Positions 1 through 9,730 of a stretch of DNA of 64,000 bases are shown piece by piece; positions within the stretch are counted from its first letter, which is position 1, and the number at the start of each line of letters is the position of its first letter. This DNA comes from Agrobacterium rosae (GTDB taxonomy: Bacteria; Pseudomonadota; Alphaproteobacteria; Rhizobiales; Rhizobiaceae): the NCBI RefSeq assembly GCF_002915175.1, contig NZ_NXEJ01000006.1, positions 551,726-615,725 of the forward strand, written 5' to 3'. A program made the translations under genes and the position numbers. The notes beneath the pieces were generated by a model. The model worked only from the letters and a program-made list of their open reading frames with translations, was not told where the DNA came from and did not search any database.

Positions 1-1
1 G

Positions 2-154
2 TGGTTTGCGGCAAATGATGTTACGACACTCTACGAAATCGGCTCAGGCAAAGTGCTGACCGGCCTCGCTCGCCGCATCGACAAGACGGTGAGTGGTGTT
101 GCCGTCGGCACGCCTGCCGATATCGATGCTGCACTCGCAACACTTCTCGGCTGA
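2..154 (+). CDS. fabD: Malonyl-CoA:ACP transacylase, C-terminal end (partial)
   Basis: The window opens inside a plus-strand reading frame that ends with TGA at 152-154. The visible 50 residues include YEIGSGKVLTGLARR, which matches the C-terminal part of FabD, the cytosolic enzyme that moves malonyl groups from CoA to acyl carrier protein. The catalytic Ser and His lie upstream of the window, so the call rests on this tail and on position: fabG follows 29 bases later, then acpP and fabF, the usual fatty acid synthesis cluster. The start is not visible. Confidence 0.85.
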   Translation, partial: WFAANDVTTLYEIGSGKVLTGLARRIDKTVSGVAVGTPADIDAALATLLG

Positions 155-183
155 GTTCTAAAGATAGACAAAGGATAAACATC

Positions 184-921
184 ATGTTTGATCTGACCGG
201 CCGCAAGGCTCTCATTACAGGTGCAACCGGTGGCATCGGCGAAGAAATCGCCCGCACGCTGCATGCGCAGGGCGCAACCGTCGGCCTTCACGGCACCCGC
301 GTCGAAAAGCTGGAGGCGCTTGCGTCCGAGCTTGGTGATCGCGTCAAGATTTTCCCGGCCAACCTTGCCGACCGCGCTGAAGTCAAGGCGCTGGGCGAAA
401 AGGCCGAAGCCGAGCTTGGTGGCGTCGACATTCTCGTCAACAATGCCGGCATCACCAAGGACGGCCTGTTCGTGCGCATGAGCGATGAGGACTGGGACAA
501 TGTTCTCGAAGTCAACTTGACCTCGATGTTCCGCCTGACGCGCGAACTGACGCATCCGATGATGCGCCGCCGGTTTGGCCGCATCATCAACATCACCTCC
601 ATCGTCGGCGTGACCGGTAACCCCGGTCAGGCGAATTATTGCGCATCGAAGGCTGGCATGATCGGCCTGTCGAAGTCGCTGGCGCAGGAAATCGCCACGC
701 GCAACGTCACCGTCAACTGCGTTGCACCGGGTTTCATTGAAAGTGCGATGACCGGAAAGCTGAACGACAAGCAGAAAGAAGCTATCATGGGTGCCATTCC
801 CATGAAGCGCATGGGCACCGGTGCAGAAATCGCATCCGCTGTTCTTTATCTTGCGTCCAACGAAGCAAGCTATATGACTGGTCAGACGTTGCACGTTAAT
901 GGCGGCATGGCGATGATTTAA
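184..921 (+). CDS. fabG: 3-oxoacyl-[ACP] reductase FabG
   Basis: NADPH-dependent reductase of the type II fatty acid cycle that converts 3-oxoacyl-ACP to 3-hydroxyacyl-ACP in the cytosol. The 245-residue protein has the family's usual length. It shows the SDR cofactor motif TGATGGIG (residues 12-19), NNAG (86-89) and the catalytic Ser139, Tyr152 and Lys156 (YCASK). The C-terminal GQTLHVNGGMAMI is typical of FabG. ATG 184 is preceded by AAGGA at 171-175 with good spacing. It lies just downstream of fabD and upstream of acpP; the 284-base gap before acpP leaves room for a separate acpP promoter. Confidence 0.97.
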   Translation: MFDLTGRKALITGATGGIGEEIARTLHAQGATVGLHGTRVEKLEALASELGDRVKIFPANLADRAEVKALGEKAEAELGGVDILVNNAGITKDGLFVRMSDEDWDNVLEVNLTSMFRLTRELTHPMMRRRFGRIINITSIVGVTGNPGQANYCASKAGMIGLSKSLAQEIATRNVTVNCVAPGFIESAMTGKLNDKQKEAIMGAIPMKRMGTGAEIASAVLYLASNEASYMTGQTLHVNGGMAMI

Positions 922-1205
922 GAATCGTCCCGCTGACGCGCGATGTTGGAAAATTGCCTGTAGAGCAAGATGCTTAGCACTATTTTAAGGCTTTTTTCCC
1001 GCAACAAACCGTGTTAAGCGGGCGAAGACTGTGAACAGTCGTCCCGGAACCAAAGGCGACCGTTGCGATTTCTTAGCGCGATGTTTAGCTTGAACCGGGT
1101 TGAACGGGTTTGCCCACGGTACCTGCAAAAGGTACTTGGGGATTTTAACAGGGCAGGGTGTCTGAAGAGGGCATTCCTTTCAAAGTAAAGGTCGAGGAAA
1201 CCGAC

Positions 1206-1442
1206 ATGAGCGATATCGCAGAACGCGTAAAGAAAATTGTAGTTGATCATCTTGGCGTCGACGCCGAAAAAGTCGTCGAGGGCGCAAGCTTCATCGACGA
1301 TCTGGGCGCTGACTCGCTCGACACTGTTGAACTGGTTGTGGCGTTCGAAGAAGAATTCGGCGTTGAAATTCCAGACGACGCAGCTGACTCGATCCTGACT
1401 GTGGGCGACGCTGTCAAGTTCATCGAAAAGGCTCAGGCTTAA
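1206..1442 (+). CDS. acpP: Acyl carrier protein
   Basis: Small acidic carrier that holds growing acyl chains on a 4'-phosphopantetheine arm. The 78-residue product contains GADSLD with Ser37 as the attachment site, followed by the recognition helix [18 protein letters not shown]. The reading frame is open further upstream, but ATG 1206 is chosen because GAGGAAA (1194-1200) stands at the right distance and because [12 protein letters not shown] is the normal N-terminus of rhizobial AcpP. It is flanked by fabG and fabF and followed by two stable hairpins, consistent with expression above that of its neighbours. Confidence 0.97.
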   Translation: MSDIAERVKKIVVDHLGVDAEKVVEGASFIDDLGADSLDTVELVVAFEEEFGVEIPDDAADSILTVGDAVKFIEKAQA

Positions 1443-1458
1443 TCGCTTGAAAAGCCAA

Positions 1459-1512
1459 GGGAAGGCATCTGCCTTCCCGATATGGCCCGGCCAGTCCGGG
1501 CCAATATTTTAT
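1459..1512 (+). terminator. Tandem hairpins after acpP
   Basis: Two perfect 8-bp stems stand in series: GGGAAGGC at 1459-1466 with GCCTTCCC at 1471-1478 (4-base loop), then TGGCCCGG at 1483-1490 with CCGGGCCA at 1496-1503 (5-base loop), followed by an AT-rich run with TTTT. This resembles a partial terminator or an mRNA-stabilising 3' end that would separate abundant acpP message from fabF. No strong U tract follows, so readthrough is plausible. Confidence 0.55.
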
Positions 1513-1584
1513 TCTGTGTCACTTGGCATCGCGCGAGTGCTGCAACAAATATAGCGATGATAGGGTAAGGGCGGAGCATTGGCG

Positions 1585-2853
1585 ATGAGACGTGTCGTTA
1601 TCACCGGTACCGGCATGGTATCTCCTCTTGGATGCGGAACGGAAATTACCTGGGAACGGCTTTTGGCTGGCCAGAACGGTGCTCGTCTCGTAACCGAGTT
1701 CGAGGTCGAAGATCTTCCTGCAAAAATTGCATGCCGCATTCCCGTCGGTGACGGTTCCAATGGAACGTTCAATGCCGACGACTGGATGGAGCCGAAAGAA
1801 CAGCGCAAGGTCGACCCCTTCATCGTTTACGGCATGGCCGCAGCCGAGATGGCTCTCAATGATGCCGGCTGGCACCCGATGACCGGCACCGACGAAGACC
1901 AGATCATGACAGGTGTCCTGATCGGCTCTGGTATTGGTGGTCTGGAAGGTATTGTCGAGGCTGGCTACACGCTGCGCGACAAAGGCCCACGCCGCATTTC
2001 TCCGTTCTTCATTCCCGGTCGTCTGATCAACCTCATTTCCGGCCAGGTTTCAATTCGCCACAAGCTGCGCGGACCCAACCATTCCGTCGTCACGGCCTGC
2101 TCCACCGGCGCACATGCCATTGGTGATGCCGCTCGTCTGATCATGTGGGGTGATGCCGATGTCATGGTGGCAGGTGGTGCGGAATCGCCCGTCTGCCGCA
2201 TCTCGCTTGCCGGTTTCGCCGCCTGCAAGGCGCTGTCCACCCAGCACAATGACGACCCGCGAAAGGCTTCGCGCCCCTATGACCGTGACCGCGACGGTTT
2301 CGTCATGGGCGAGGGTGCCGGCATTGTTGTTCTGGAAGAGCTGGAACACGCAAAGGCCCGCGGCGCAAAGATTTATGCTGAAGTCGTCGGCTACGGTCTG
2401 TCCGGTGACGCGTTCCACATCACGGCACCATCAGAAGATGGTGAAGGCGCTTACCGCTGCATGTCCATGGCGCTGAAGCGCGCTGGTCTGACGCCTGCCG
2501 ATATCGACTACATCAACGCCCACGGCACATCGACCATGGCCGACACCATCGAGCTTGGCGCTGTCGAGCGTCTGGTTGGCGATGCGGCTTCGAAGATTTC
2601 CATGTCGTCCACCAAGTCGGCAACGGGCCACCTGTTGGGTGCAGCCGGTGCCATCGAGGCAATTTTCGCTGTTCTCGCCATTCGCGACAACATCGTGCCA
2701 CCGACGCTCAATCTCGATAATCCCGATGTCGAGACGGAGATCGATCTGGTGCCGCACAAGGCGCGCAAGCGGACCGTCAATGTCGCGCTGTCCAATTCCT
2801 TCGGTTTTGGCGGCACCAACGCGTCGCTGGTTCTTCGTCGTTACGAAGCTTGA
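1585..2853 (+). CDS. fabF: 3-oxoacyl-[ACP] synthase II
   Basis: Condensing enzyme that elongates acyl-ACP with malonyl-ACP. The 422-residue protein carries the thiolase-fold Cys-His-His triad: Cys172 in TACSTG, His313 in NAHGTST and His349 in SATGHLLGAAG. The C-terminal NSFGFGGTNASL is also diagnostic. The frame is open from a TTG at 1579, but ATG 1585 is preferred: GGAG at 1572-1575 is better spaced and MRRVVITGTG is the usual start. It follows acpP and precedes mltG, an arrangement common in Rhizobiales. Confidence 0.96.
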   Translation: MRRVVITGTGMVSPLGCGTEITWERLLAGQNGARLVTEFEVEDLPAKIACRIPVGDGSNGTFNADDWMEPKEQRKVDPFIVYGMAAAEMALNDAGWHPMTGTDEDQIMTGVLIGSGIGGLEGIVEAGYTLRDKGPRRISPFFIPGRLINLISGQVSIRHKLRGPNHSVVTACSTGAHAIGDAARLIMWGDADVMVAGGAESPVCRISLAGFAACKALSTQHNDDPRKASRPYDRDRDGFVMGEGAGIVVLEELEHAKARGAKIYAEVVGYGLSGDAFHITAPSEDGEGAYRCMSMALKRAGLTPADIDYINAHGTSTMADTIELGAVERLVGDAASKISMSSTKSATGHLLGAAGAIEAIFAVLAIRDNIVPPTLNLDNPDVETEIDLVPHKARKRTVNVALSNSFGFGGTNASLVLRRYEA

Positions 2854-3100
2854 GGTCGATCGGCTCTTGCCGTTTCGTCAGGAATCGCAGAAAACCATCC
2901 TGTTTCCCGGTGTAACAACCGGGATGCTTGTAATGCTGCCTGTTGAGGTGGCTTGAAAGTTTGGAAACGCGCTCGTCCCTGTAAGGGATGTGCATTGATG
3001 TTTCCTCATGTACCGAGTGCAGATTAGCCTGCCGAACCTGTTTTTGCCGCATTGCCTGCTCACATAAGCCGCTGTAATGCCGAACTGAAAAGGACCGCCG

Positions 3101-4321
3101 GTGAGCGATACGAGAGATGACAATCAGGCCCCTTATGGACGTGAAGGCTCTAGCGAGAGCAAGGGCGGCCCGATCATTCCGAAATCACCGACAGAGGCAC
3201 TGAGACCAGAGCGTGTACCGGCCCCGCCCAAACGCTCCCGCAAGGCACATAGTCAGGTGGTGATCTTTCTCAATTTCCTCATGACGCTGGTGGTTGCCGT
3301 CTGCGTGGTCGGTATTGCCGCCTTTTACTACATGATCAATTCGTTTCATGAGCCGGGTCCGCTTGAGCTCAATAAGACGATCACGGTTCGCAATGGTGCC
3401 GGTCTTGTCGAAATCGCCAATAATCTGGAGCGCGAAGGCGCGATCTCCAATGGCCGCATCTTCCGCCTGATGGCAGACCGTTACATGTCGCCGAGCCAGA
3501 CACCGAAGCCCGGCGAATATGAAGTCAAAGCTCGTACATCCATGAAGGACATTCTGGCGCTGCTGGAATCCGGCAAGTCTATTCTCTACAGCGTGTCCAT
3601 GCCGGAAGGTCTGACCGTAAAGCAGATGTTCATGCGCCTTGCGGCCGAAACGACGCTTGAGGGTGACCTGCCAGCACAGCTGCCGCCGGAAGGCTCCTTG
3701 CGGCCTGATACCTATCCTTTCACGCGTGGAACGAAGCGCGAGGAAATCGTCAACCAGATGCGCGCCGCCCAGACGCGGCTGGTTCAGGCGACATGGGAAC
3801 GTCGCGACCCGGATCTGCCGATCAAGACCGTCGAGGAATTCGTCACGCTTGCTTCCATCGTCGAGAAGGAAACCGGCAAGGATGACGAGCGAGGGCATGT
3901 GGCATCCGTCTTCTACAATCGCATGAAAAAGAACATGCGCCTGCAGTCCGACCCGACCATCATCTATGGATTGTTCGGCGGTGAAGGCAAACCTGCGGAC
4001 AGACCGATCTACCAGTCCGATCTGCAAAAAGAGACGCCCTACAACACCTACATCATCCGTGGCCTGCCGCCGCACCCCATCGCCAATCCAGGCCGGGCAG
4101 CGCTTGAAGCGACGGCCAATCCCTGGCGCACCGACGACCTCTACTTCGTCGCGGATGGAACCGGTGGTCATACCTTTGCCAAGACGCTGGATGAGCACAA
4201 CACCAATGTTCGCCGCTGGCGCAAGATAGAGGCCGAACGCACCGCCAATGGCGGCGTGCCGGAGACCGTGGTGGATGGCCAGCCTGACGGATCGCAGGCG
4301 GAACGGCCTCGCAGTAATTGA
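3101..4321 (+). CDS. mltG: Endolytic murein transglycosylase MltG
   Basis: Inner membrane YceG-family lytic transglycosylase that cuts nascent glycan strands and so sets peptidoglycan chain length. The 406-residue protein has a charged, proline-rich cytoplasmic N-terminus (about 1-50), one transmembrane helix (about 52-78) and a large periplasmic region. The family's catalytic glutamate lies in ASIVEKETG (about 251-259), followed by RLQSDPTIIYG and the GLPPHPIANPG motif. The start is GTG at 3101, near AAAAGGA upstream. It sits between fabF and yicC as in many alphaproteobacteria. The C-terminal tail after about 370 is low-complexity and probably dispensable. Confidence 0.94.
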   Translation: MSDTRDDNQAPYGREGSSESKGGPIIPKSPTEALRPERVPAPPKRSRKAHSQVVIFLNFLMTLVVAVCVVGIAAFYYMINSFHEPGPLELNKTITVRNGAGLVEIANNLEREGAISNGRIFRLMADRYMSPSQTPKPGEYEVKARTSMKDILALLESGKSILYSVSMPEGLTVKQMFMRLAAETTLEGDLPAQLPPEGSLRPDTYPFTRGTKREEIVNQMRAAQTRLVQATWERRDPDLPIKTVEEFVTLASIVEKETGKDDERGHVASVFYNRMKKNMRLQSDPTIIYGLFGGEGKPADRPIYQSDLQKETPYNTYIIRGLPPHPIANPGRAALEATANPWRTDDLYFVADGTGGHTFAKTLDEHNTNVRRWRKIEAERTANGGVPETVVDGQPDGSQAERPRSN

Positions 4322-4339
4322 TTTGATTGAGCGACCGCT

Positions 4340-4365
4340 GCTGCCCCGATTGGGCGGCAGCTTTT
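4340..4365 (+). terminator. Hairpin with U run between mltG and yicC
   Basis: GCTGCC at 4340-4345 pairs with GGCAGC at 4356-4361, with further GC pairs inside across one bulged C, and TTTT follows at 4362-4365. It lies between the mltG stop (4321) and the yicC start (4384), so it could end the mltG transcript or attenuate readthrough into yicC-gmk. The bulge makes it weaker than a textbook terminator. Confidence 0.5.
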
Positions 4366-4383
4366 CATTTGGGGATATATTCA

Positions 4384-5268
4384 ATGGCATTGCAATCCAT
4401 GACAGGCTTCGCACGGACCGAAGGTTCGTGCGGGCGTTATCGCTGGGCGTGGGAACTCCGTTCCGTCAACGGCAAGGGGCTCGATCTTCGCCTGCGTCTG
4501 CCACCGGGCATGGAAGCGCTGGAAGTTGCGTTGCGCGACATTGCATCGAAGAGCCTTTCGCGGGGCAATATTCAGATCGCACTCAACACATCCGCATCCG
4601 AAGCGAAGATGGAGGCGGTGGTCAACCGCGATGCGCTGGATGCCGTGCTGGCGCTCAAGCGCGATCTGGGCGATGCCGTCAGCGACGCGCCACTCAGCTT
4701 CGATACGCTGCTTTCCGTGCGCGGACTGGTGGAGTTTCGCGAGCCAGAAGAGGGTGCAGACGCGCAGGAAGCGCGCAATCGAGATATCATCGATGGTTTC
4801 ACTGGGGCGATTGCGGCGCTGAAGACCATGCGGGAGCGGGAAGGCGAGGCGTTGTTCGGCATTCTTTCCGGCCACATCGATAAAATAGAACAACTGACTG
4901 GGATCATCGAGGCCGACCCTTCTCGTCAACCCGAACAGATCAAAGCGCGGCTTGCGACCCAGATCGCCCTGATCGGCGACGGCAATGGGCTGGATAGCGA
5001 CCGTCTGCATATGGAGGCCGTTCTACTCGTCACCAAGGCGGATCTTCGCGAGGAAATTGACCGTTTAATTGGGCATGTGGCTGCCGCAAGAGAGCTTTTG
5101 AACAGCAGCGTGCCCGTTGGGCGCAAGTTGGACTTTCTTGCACAGGAATTTAACCGGGAGTCGAATACAATCTGTTCCAAATCCAATGCCAGTGCTGTAA
5201 CCGCTGCTGGTATCGAATTGAAAGTCGTGATCGATCAATTCCGCGAACAGGTCCAAAATCTGGAGTAG
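4384..5268 (+). CDS. YicC-family protein (putative endoribonuclease)
   Basis: A 294-residue YicC/DUF1732 family protein. The N-terminus [14 protein letters not shown] and the C-terminus with [11 protein letters not shown] and [13 protein letters not shown] are the conserved ends of the family. E. coli YicC has been linked to stationary-phase survival and RNA decay; the precise role here is not visible. ATG 4384 is chosen over the longer upstream open frame because the family begins exactly here and GGGGAT lies just upstream. It ends 5 bases before gmk, the usual yicC-gmk pairing, so the two are probably co-transcribed. Confidence 0.9.
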   Translation: MALQSMTGFARTEGSCGRYRWAWELRSVNGKGLDLRLRLPPGMEALEVALRDIASKSLSRGNIQIALNTSASEAKMEAVVNRDALDAVLALKRDLGDAVSDAPLSFDTLLSVRGLVEFREPEEGADAQEARNRDIIDGFTGAIAALKTMREREGEALFGILSGHIDKIEQLTGIIEADPSRQPEQIKARLATQIALIGDGNGLDSDRLHMEAVLLVTKADLREEIDRLIGHVAAARELLNSSVPVGRKLDFLAQEFNRESNTICSKSNASAVTAAGIELKVVIDQFREQVQNLE

Positions 5269-5273
5269 ACCCC

Positions 5274-5945
5274 ATGGCGTCCGCCAGCATTCCTCCCGTC
5301 CATATCGCCCGTAGGGGCCTGATGCTGGTTATTTCCTCTCCATCGGGGGCCGGCAAATCCACCATTGCCCGCAATCTTTTGGAGAAGGACAAGAATATCA
5401 GCCTGTCTGTCTCCGTCACGACCCGGGCGCGACGTCAGAGCGAAATTGACGGTATTCATTACCACTTCATTTCCAAGCGCGATTTCGAGCGGATGCGCGA
5501 AGGTGAAGAGTTGCTGGAATGGGCCGAGGTTCATGGCAACTATTACGGCACGCCGCGCGAACCGGTCGAAACCGCAATGGCCGAAGGCAAGGATATGCTG
5601 TTCGACATCGACTGGCAGGGGGCCGAGCAGCTTCAGGACAAGATGAAGGCGGACGTGGTTTCGATCTTCATTCTGCCGCCTACGATGACCGAGCTGCAAT
5701 CACGGCTGCACCGCCGCGCGGAAGACACCGAAGAGGTCATCCAGACCCGCCTCGCCAATTCCCGGTCCGAAATCGAGCATTGGCGCGACTACGACTACGT
5801 CATCCTCAATGACGATTTGCAGGCCGCATTCGAAGCGATAGAAGCCATCGTCAAAGCCGAACGCGTCCGCCGCGACCGCCGCCACGGCATGTTCGATTTT
5901 GTGCGTGAGTTGTTGGAAGAAGTGCCGGCATTGCCTGTGCGGTAG
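5274..5945 (+). CDS. gmk: Guanylate kinase
   Basis: Phosphorylates GMP to GDP with ATP in the cytosol, feeding GTP and cyclic nucleotide pools. The 223-residue protein has the P-loop [10 protein letters not shown] at residues 21-30, then the GMP-binding region with [10 protein letters not shown] and [10 protein letters not shown], and the conserved FDIDWQGA segment. The first 14 residues form a short extension before the core. It begins 5 bases after the yicC stop. No terminator is evident before the vapBC operator palindrome at 5991. Confidence 0.96.
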   Translation: MASASIPPVHIARRGLMLVISSPSGAGKSTIARNLLEKDKNISLSVSVTTRARRQSEIDGIHYHFISKRDFERMREGEELLEWAEVHGNYYGTPREPVETAMAEGKDMLFDIDWQGAEQLQDKMKADVVSIFILPPTMTELQSRLHRRAEDTEEVIQTRLANSRSEIEHWRDYDYVILNDDLQAAFEAIEAIVKAERVRRDRRHGMFDFVRELLEEVPALPVR

Positions 5946-5990
5946 CCCGGTTCACGTCAATCGCTTGAATTTGAGCAGACGAAAGCGTAT

Positions 5991-6011
5991 GTATATCCAA
6001 GTTGGATATAC
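5991..6011. promoter_or_regulatory. Perfect 10-1-10 palindrome, likely VapB operator
   Basis: GTATATCCAA (5991-6000), one G, then TTGGATATAC (6002-6011): a perfect inverted repeat 12 bases before the ATG of the antitoxin gene. VapB antitoxins repress their own promoter through palindromes in this position, alone or with VapC, so autoregulation is the natural reading. The element also overlaps AT-rich promoter-like sequence. The binding protein is inferred, not shown. Confidence 0.72.
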
Positions 6012-6022
6012 GGAGCTCTGCT

Positions 6023-6256
6023 ATGGCCACATCGACGGTTTTTCTCAGCAATCGAAGCCAGGCAGTACGGCTGCCAAAGGCAGTCGCTTTTCCGGAAAAC
6101 GTACATCAGGTGGACATCCTCAAAATTGGCCGCACACGCGTCATCGTACCCCATGGTAAGCGGTGGGATGATTTATTCGCATCTGGACCAGGAGCGAGCG
6201 ACGATTTTCTGACCGACCGCGAGCAGCCTTCGGCAGAAGAGCGCGAGTCCTTTTGA
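6023..6256 (+). CDS. vapB: VapB-type antitoxin
   Basis: A 77-residue protein with an N-terminal AbrB/SpoVT-type DNA-binding fold: TVFLSNRSQAVRLPKAVAFP (about residues 5-24) is the usual VapB/MazE-like swapped-hairpin sequence. The acidic C-terminus (SGPGASDDFLTDREQP) would wrap around the toxin. ATG 6023 is preceded by CGGAG at 6011-6015. Its TGA overlaps the ATG of vapC by one base, giving translational coupling, and the palindrome at 5991-6011 suits autoregulation. The module sits between gmk and rsmA, two housekeeping genes, so it is probably an insertion. Confidence 0.88.
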   Translation: MATSTVFLSNRSQAVRLPKAVAFPENVHQVDILKIGRTRVIVPHGKRWDDLFASGPGASDDFLTDREQPSAEERESF

Positions 6257-6654
6257 TGCTGACATATATGCTCGATACCAACATCTGCATTTACGTCATG
6301 AAAACATATCCGCCCGAGCTTAAGGACAAGTTCAATGCTATTGCGGAGCAATTGTGCATATCGAGCATCACATTGGGTGAACTCTGTTATGGTGCCGAGA
6401 AATCAGCCCGTCGAAATGAAAATCTGGTTGCAATAGAGAACTTCGTGTCGAGGCTTGAGGTGCTCCAATTCGTCGATAAGGCAGCTGTACATTACGGACA
6501 GATCAGAGCAGAGTTGGCACGTGCCGGAACGCCATGCGGCGTGCACGACATGCAGATTGGCGGTCACGCGCGCAGCGAAGGTCTTATCGTCGTGACCAAT
6601 AACATGCGGGAATTTGTACGCATGCCGGGGCTGCGGGTGGAAAACTGGGTCTAG
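6256..6654 (+). CDS. vapC: VapC-type PIN-domain ribonuclease toxin
   Basis: A 132-residue PIN-domain protein, predicted to be a Mg-dependent endoribonuclease (VapC toxins often cut tRNA) held inactive by VapB. PIN motifs visible are [11 protein letters not shown] near the N-terminus (first acidic residue), [11 protein letters not shown] (conserved Glu), [10 protein letters not shown] (Asp) and VTNNMREF near the C-terminus. The ATG overlaps the antitoxin stop; an in-frame TTG one codon upstream is less likely. The end overlaps the 3' end of the convergent rsmA by four bases, so there is no room for a terminator between them. Confidence 0.88.
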   Translation: MLTYMLDTNICIYVMKTYPPELKDKFNAIAEQLCISSITLGELCYGAEKSARRNENLVAIENFVSRLEVLQFVDKAAVHYGQIRAELARAGTPCGVHDMQIGGHARSEGLIVVTNNMREFVRMPGLRVENWV

Positions 6655-7496
6655 TTTCCGATCTGACCAAGCATATTCGCCAGTCTCACGAACTCTTCCA
6701 CCGACAAGGTCTCGGCGCGTCTCGTGGGGTCGATCCCGGCCTTTTCCAATAACGCTTCACCACCAATGGATTTTACGCTTTGGCGCAGCATCTTGCGGCG
6801 CTGACCGAAGGCGGCTTCGGTGACTTTTTCGAGGTTGGTCACATCGCACGGAAACGGTTTGTCTCTGGGCAGCAAGTGCACGACTGTTGATGTTACCTTG
6901 GGTGGTGGGCTGAAGGCTTGCGGCGGCACGTCGAAGGCCATTTCTGGCACTGTGCGCCAGCCGGTGAGGACGCCGAGGCGGCCATAATGATTGTCGCCTT
7001 CTTCGGCCACGATCCGCTGTCCGACTTCCTTCTGAAACATCAGCGTCAGCGACAGCCAGAAGGGCGGCCATTGCTTTGGCAGCAGCCAGTTGATCAGCAG
7101 CTGCGTTCCGACATTGTAGGGAAGGTTGGCGATGACGCGGACGGGCTCGCCTTTCGGCGCAAGAGTCTCGAAATCGACTTTGAGCGCATCGCCTTCGATA
7201 ACCTCAAGCCGGCCAGGATAATGATCTGAGATTTCGGCAAGAGCGGGCAGGCAACGGCTGTCGCGCTCCACGGCGATCACTTTCTTCGCACCAAGCGATA
7301 GAATAGCGCGGGTGAGGCCTCCGGGGCCGGGACCAACCTCGAATACAGTCACGCCGTCGAGCGGGCCAGCGGTTCGGGCAATCTTCTGCGTCAGATTGAG
7401 ATCGAGCAGGAAGTTCTGGCCGAGCGATTTCTTCGCATCGAGCCCGTGGCGCTGAATGACATCGCGCAGCGGCGGAAGACCATCGATGGCTGCCAT
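6651..7496 (-). CDS. rsmA: 16S rRNA (adenine(1518)-N6/adenine(1519)-N6)-dimethyltransferase
   Basis: SAM-dependent enzyme (also KsgA) that dimethylates two adjacent adenines near the 3' end of 16S rRNA late in 30S assembly. The 281-residue protein shows KSLGQNFL near residue 23, the SAM-binding [10 protein letters not shown] (53-62) and the catalytic NLPY (124-127). The start overlaps the stop of pdxA (TAATG), so it is translated from the surA-pdxA-rsmA message. The longer frame upstream lies inside pdxA and is not used. Confidence 0.96.
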   Translation of the reverse strand: MAAIDGLPPLRDVIQRHGLDAKKSLGQNFLLDLNLTQKIARTAGPLDGVTVFEVGPGPGGLTRAILSLGAKKVIAVERDSRCLPALAEISDHYPGRLEVIEGDALKVDFETLAPKGEPVRVIANLPYNVGTQLLINWLLPKQWPPFWLSLTLMFQKEVGQRIVAEEGDNHYGRLGVLTGWRTVPEMAFDVPPQAFSPPPKVTSTVVHLLPRDKPFPCDVTNLEKVTEAAFGQRRKMLRQSVKSIGGEALLEKAGIDPTRRAETLSVEEFVRLANMLGQIGN

Positions 7497-8530
7497 TACG
7501 CTGTCACCCGGCGGGCTGCGATCTCTGCCGCCATCTTCAAGGCGGCGACGAGGCTGGATTCGTTGGCAATGCCCTGTCCTGCAATGCCGAATGCCGTGCC
7601 GTGGTCGGGCGATGTGCGAATGAAGGGCAGGCCGAGCGTGACATTGACAGAATCGTCGAAGCCGAGTGCCTTGGCGGGAATGAGCGCCTGATCGTGATAC
7701 ATGCACACCGCCACGTCATAACGTCTGCGGGCGGCCTCGTGGAACATCGTGTCTGCGGGCAGGGGGCCGAAGGCGTCGATGCCATCCTTGCGCAGCTGGA
7801 TTGTTGCGGGATGGATGATGTCGCGATCCTCGGTACCGATAGCACCATCTTCACCCGCATGCGGGTTGAGGCCCGCAACGGCAAGGCGAGGGGCTTCAAT
7901 ACCGAACTTGTCTCTAAGATCAGCGGCAATAATGCGGCAGGTTTCGATGATCAGCTCTTCCGTGAGTGCGGCTGGGACGTCTTTGACCGGGATATGGATG
8001 GTTACGGGTACGACGCGCAGCTTTGGCCCGGCAATCATCATGACGGGTGTAACGACCTGACCGGTCAGCTTGTTGGCAAGTTCCGCAAGAAACTCCGTAT
8101 GGCCGGGAAAACCGAAGCCCGCCTCATACAACACCGACTTCGCGATGGGGTTGGTGACGACTGCCGAGGTGCGTTTTTCAACGGTCAGCGAAACCGCTGT
8201 CTCGATCGCCTTGATGGTGGAGAGGGCCGTACCGACATGCGGTTGACCGACCTGTACGTCAAAGCCGACGGCAATGGGAAACACGGGCAAGGCATCCGGG
8301 AAAATGGATGCCGCCTGCTCAGGCTCACAGACGACCACATCCGTATGGATGCCAAGAAGGTTGGCTCTGCTGGCGATGACGTCAGGATCACCGATGAAGA
8401 TAAACGGCGGGAGGCCGAGTTCTTTACGTTTTGCCCAGGCGACAACAGTGATATCGGGACCGATCCCGGCAGGATCGCCCTGTGTCAGAGCGAGAGGCAA
8501 TTGTTGCAGGGTCACGAAAGGCACTTTCAC
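7496..8530 (-). CDS. pdxA: 4-hydroxythreonine-4-phosphate dehydrogenase
   Basis: NAD-dependent oxidative decarboxylation of 4-phosphohydroxy-L-threonine in the DXP-dependent pathway of vitamin B6 synthesis. The 344-residue protein contains [14 protein letters not shown] near the N-terminus, [21 protein letters not shown] (metal ligand region), [14 protein letters not shown] and [14 protein letters not shown]. No ATG lies near the expected start. GTG at 8530 begins one base after the surA stop; GTG 8524 is an alternative. Gene order surA-pdxA-rsmA is conserved in rhizobia. Confidence 0.94.
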   Translation of the reverse strand: MKVPFVTLQQLPLALTQGDPAGIGPDITVVAWAKRKELGLPPFIFIGDPDVIASRANLLGIHTDVVVCEPEQAASIFPDALPVFPIAVGFDVQVGQPHVGTALSTIKAIETAVSLTVEKRTSAVVTNPIAKSVLYEAGFGFPGHTEFLAELANKLTGQVVTPVMMIAGPKLRVVPVTIHIPVKDVPAALTEELIIETCRIIAADLRDKFGIEAPRLAVAGLNPHAGEDGAIGTEDRDIIHPATIQLRKDGIDAFGPLPADTMFHEAARRRYDVAVCMYHDQALIPAKALGFDDSVNVTLGLPFIRTSPDHGTAFGIAGQGIANESSLVAALKMAAEIAARRVTA

Positions 8531-8531
8531 G

Positions 8532-9476
8532 TCAGGTGCTGGTAATCTGGGCCTTCTTGCGCAGCTCTTCGAGATATTTCTTCTCGTTGGGATTTTCACC
8601 CTTTTCAGCCTTCATCAGATCCTCTGAACGGAAAACGACCTCGGCGGCGTAGTCGTCAGACACCTGCTGCTTTTTGCAGATGGCCAGATATTCAACGCCT
8701 TTTTCCGTCACGCGCGTGCCGGTGGTGCCACCTTCAGGCGTCTTTTCCACCAGAGGCTTCCAATCCGGCGGCAATTCCGGCTCGAGCATGCGGCCAAGAT
8801 CCTTGATCGATACATCCAGCATCGTTGCGGCAAAGGTCTTTGCCTGTTCGCAACCGGGATAGCGTTTGCGCGAGGCTTCTGCTTCCGACTTTCGCTTGCC
8901 CGTAATGGAATTGCGCTTGGCTTCTGGAATAACGAAAATGACCTGCTGCAGGAAATATTCGTTCGTCACAGGTTTATTGCCGCGCTCTTTCAAACGCGTC
9001 ACGAAATCCTGCGTCGACATTTTGTTGCGGCCGCCATAGCGAGCGTTGACCAGACGGGGCCAGCTCATCTGGATTGCGATGAAGGATTTGAAATGCTCAG
9101 CGCCGACACCGGCCTGGGCAAGGACCTTGGTCAACTGATCGGTTGTCATCTTGTTGGTGGACGCGAAACGCGCAAAGGACGCATCGACATCTGCGGTGCT
9201 GACGGACATTTTGACGCGTGCGATCTCTTCACGCTTCAACGCCTCATCGATCAGCTGCTCACGAGCCTTTTCGGCAAGATTTCCGGACTGGCGCTGCAGC
9301 TTGAGAAAAGCCATGCGTCTTGCGATATCGTCAGTCGTGATCGGCGTCTTGTTGACCACAACCTTGACCGCAGTTGCCGCAAAAGCCTGGTTGGCTGGCA
9401 GCGTGACGGACATAGGAACTGCGAAAATCGCAAGGGCGAATGCAGCATTGCGCAACGCCGTCTTTCCGAAATTCAT
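8532..9476 (-). CDS. surA: SurA-like periplasmic chaperone
   Basis: Predicted periplasmic chaperone for outer membrane proteins. The 314-residue protein starts with a Sec signal peptide ending near QAFA-ATAVK, followed by a SurA N-terminal region with [21 protein letters not shown] and [16 protein letters not shown]. The rest is only weakly like a parvulin isomerase domain, so chaperone rather than isomerase activity is the safer call. ATG 9476 is chosen because it begins the signal peptide. It lies between lptD and pdxA; since LptD is a classic SurA client, the pairing is functional, but a terminator-like hairpin separates them. Confidence 0.85.
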   Translation of the reverse strand: MNFGKTALRNAAFALAIFAVPMSVTLPANQAFAATAVKVVVNKTPITTDDIARRMAFLKLQRQSGNLAEKAREQLIDEALKREEIARVKMSVSTADVDASFARFASTNKMTTDQLTKVLAQAGVGAEHFKSFIAIQMSWPRLVNARYGGRNKMSTQDFVTRLKERGNKPVTNEYFLQQVIFVIPEAKRNSITGKRKSEAEASRKRYPGCEQAKTFAATMLDVSIKDLGRMLEPELPPDWKPLVEKTPEGGTTGTRVTEKGVEYLAICKKQQVSDDYAAEVVFRSEDLMKAEKGENPNEKKYLEELRKKAQITST

Positions 9477-9730
9477 GCTGTTCTCTCCCTGTCGACACGT
9501 CGGTTCCCGATGGTGCCGACTTTGCTCTTTTAAACATCTCACAGTATCGGATGAAGCGGATATGACCGCCCGTCAACCAATAAAGTTGAATTTTGCTACA
9601 GTTTTAGCCTGAACGCGACCGTATATATCACTGAAATCAGTCAAACGACAATCGCTGGCGTTCCCAGACATTGAAGATATGTTGCGGCAAAACAGTGGCG
9701 TGCCAGCGATACCGCCGATCACGCTGTTTC

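Noticed and set aside
31..894. Long minus-strand open frame opposite fabG
   Set aside because: It is an antisense shadow of fabG; the product is His/Arg-rich and matches no family, and fabG is unmistakable.
7601..8545. 314-residue plus-strand open frame opposite pdxA
   Set aside because: The opposite strand encodes a full PdxA with all motifs; this frame is its shadow.
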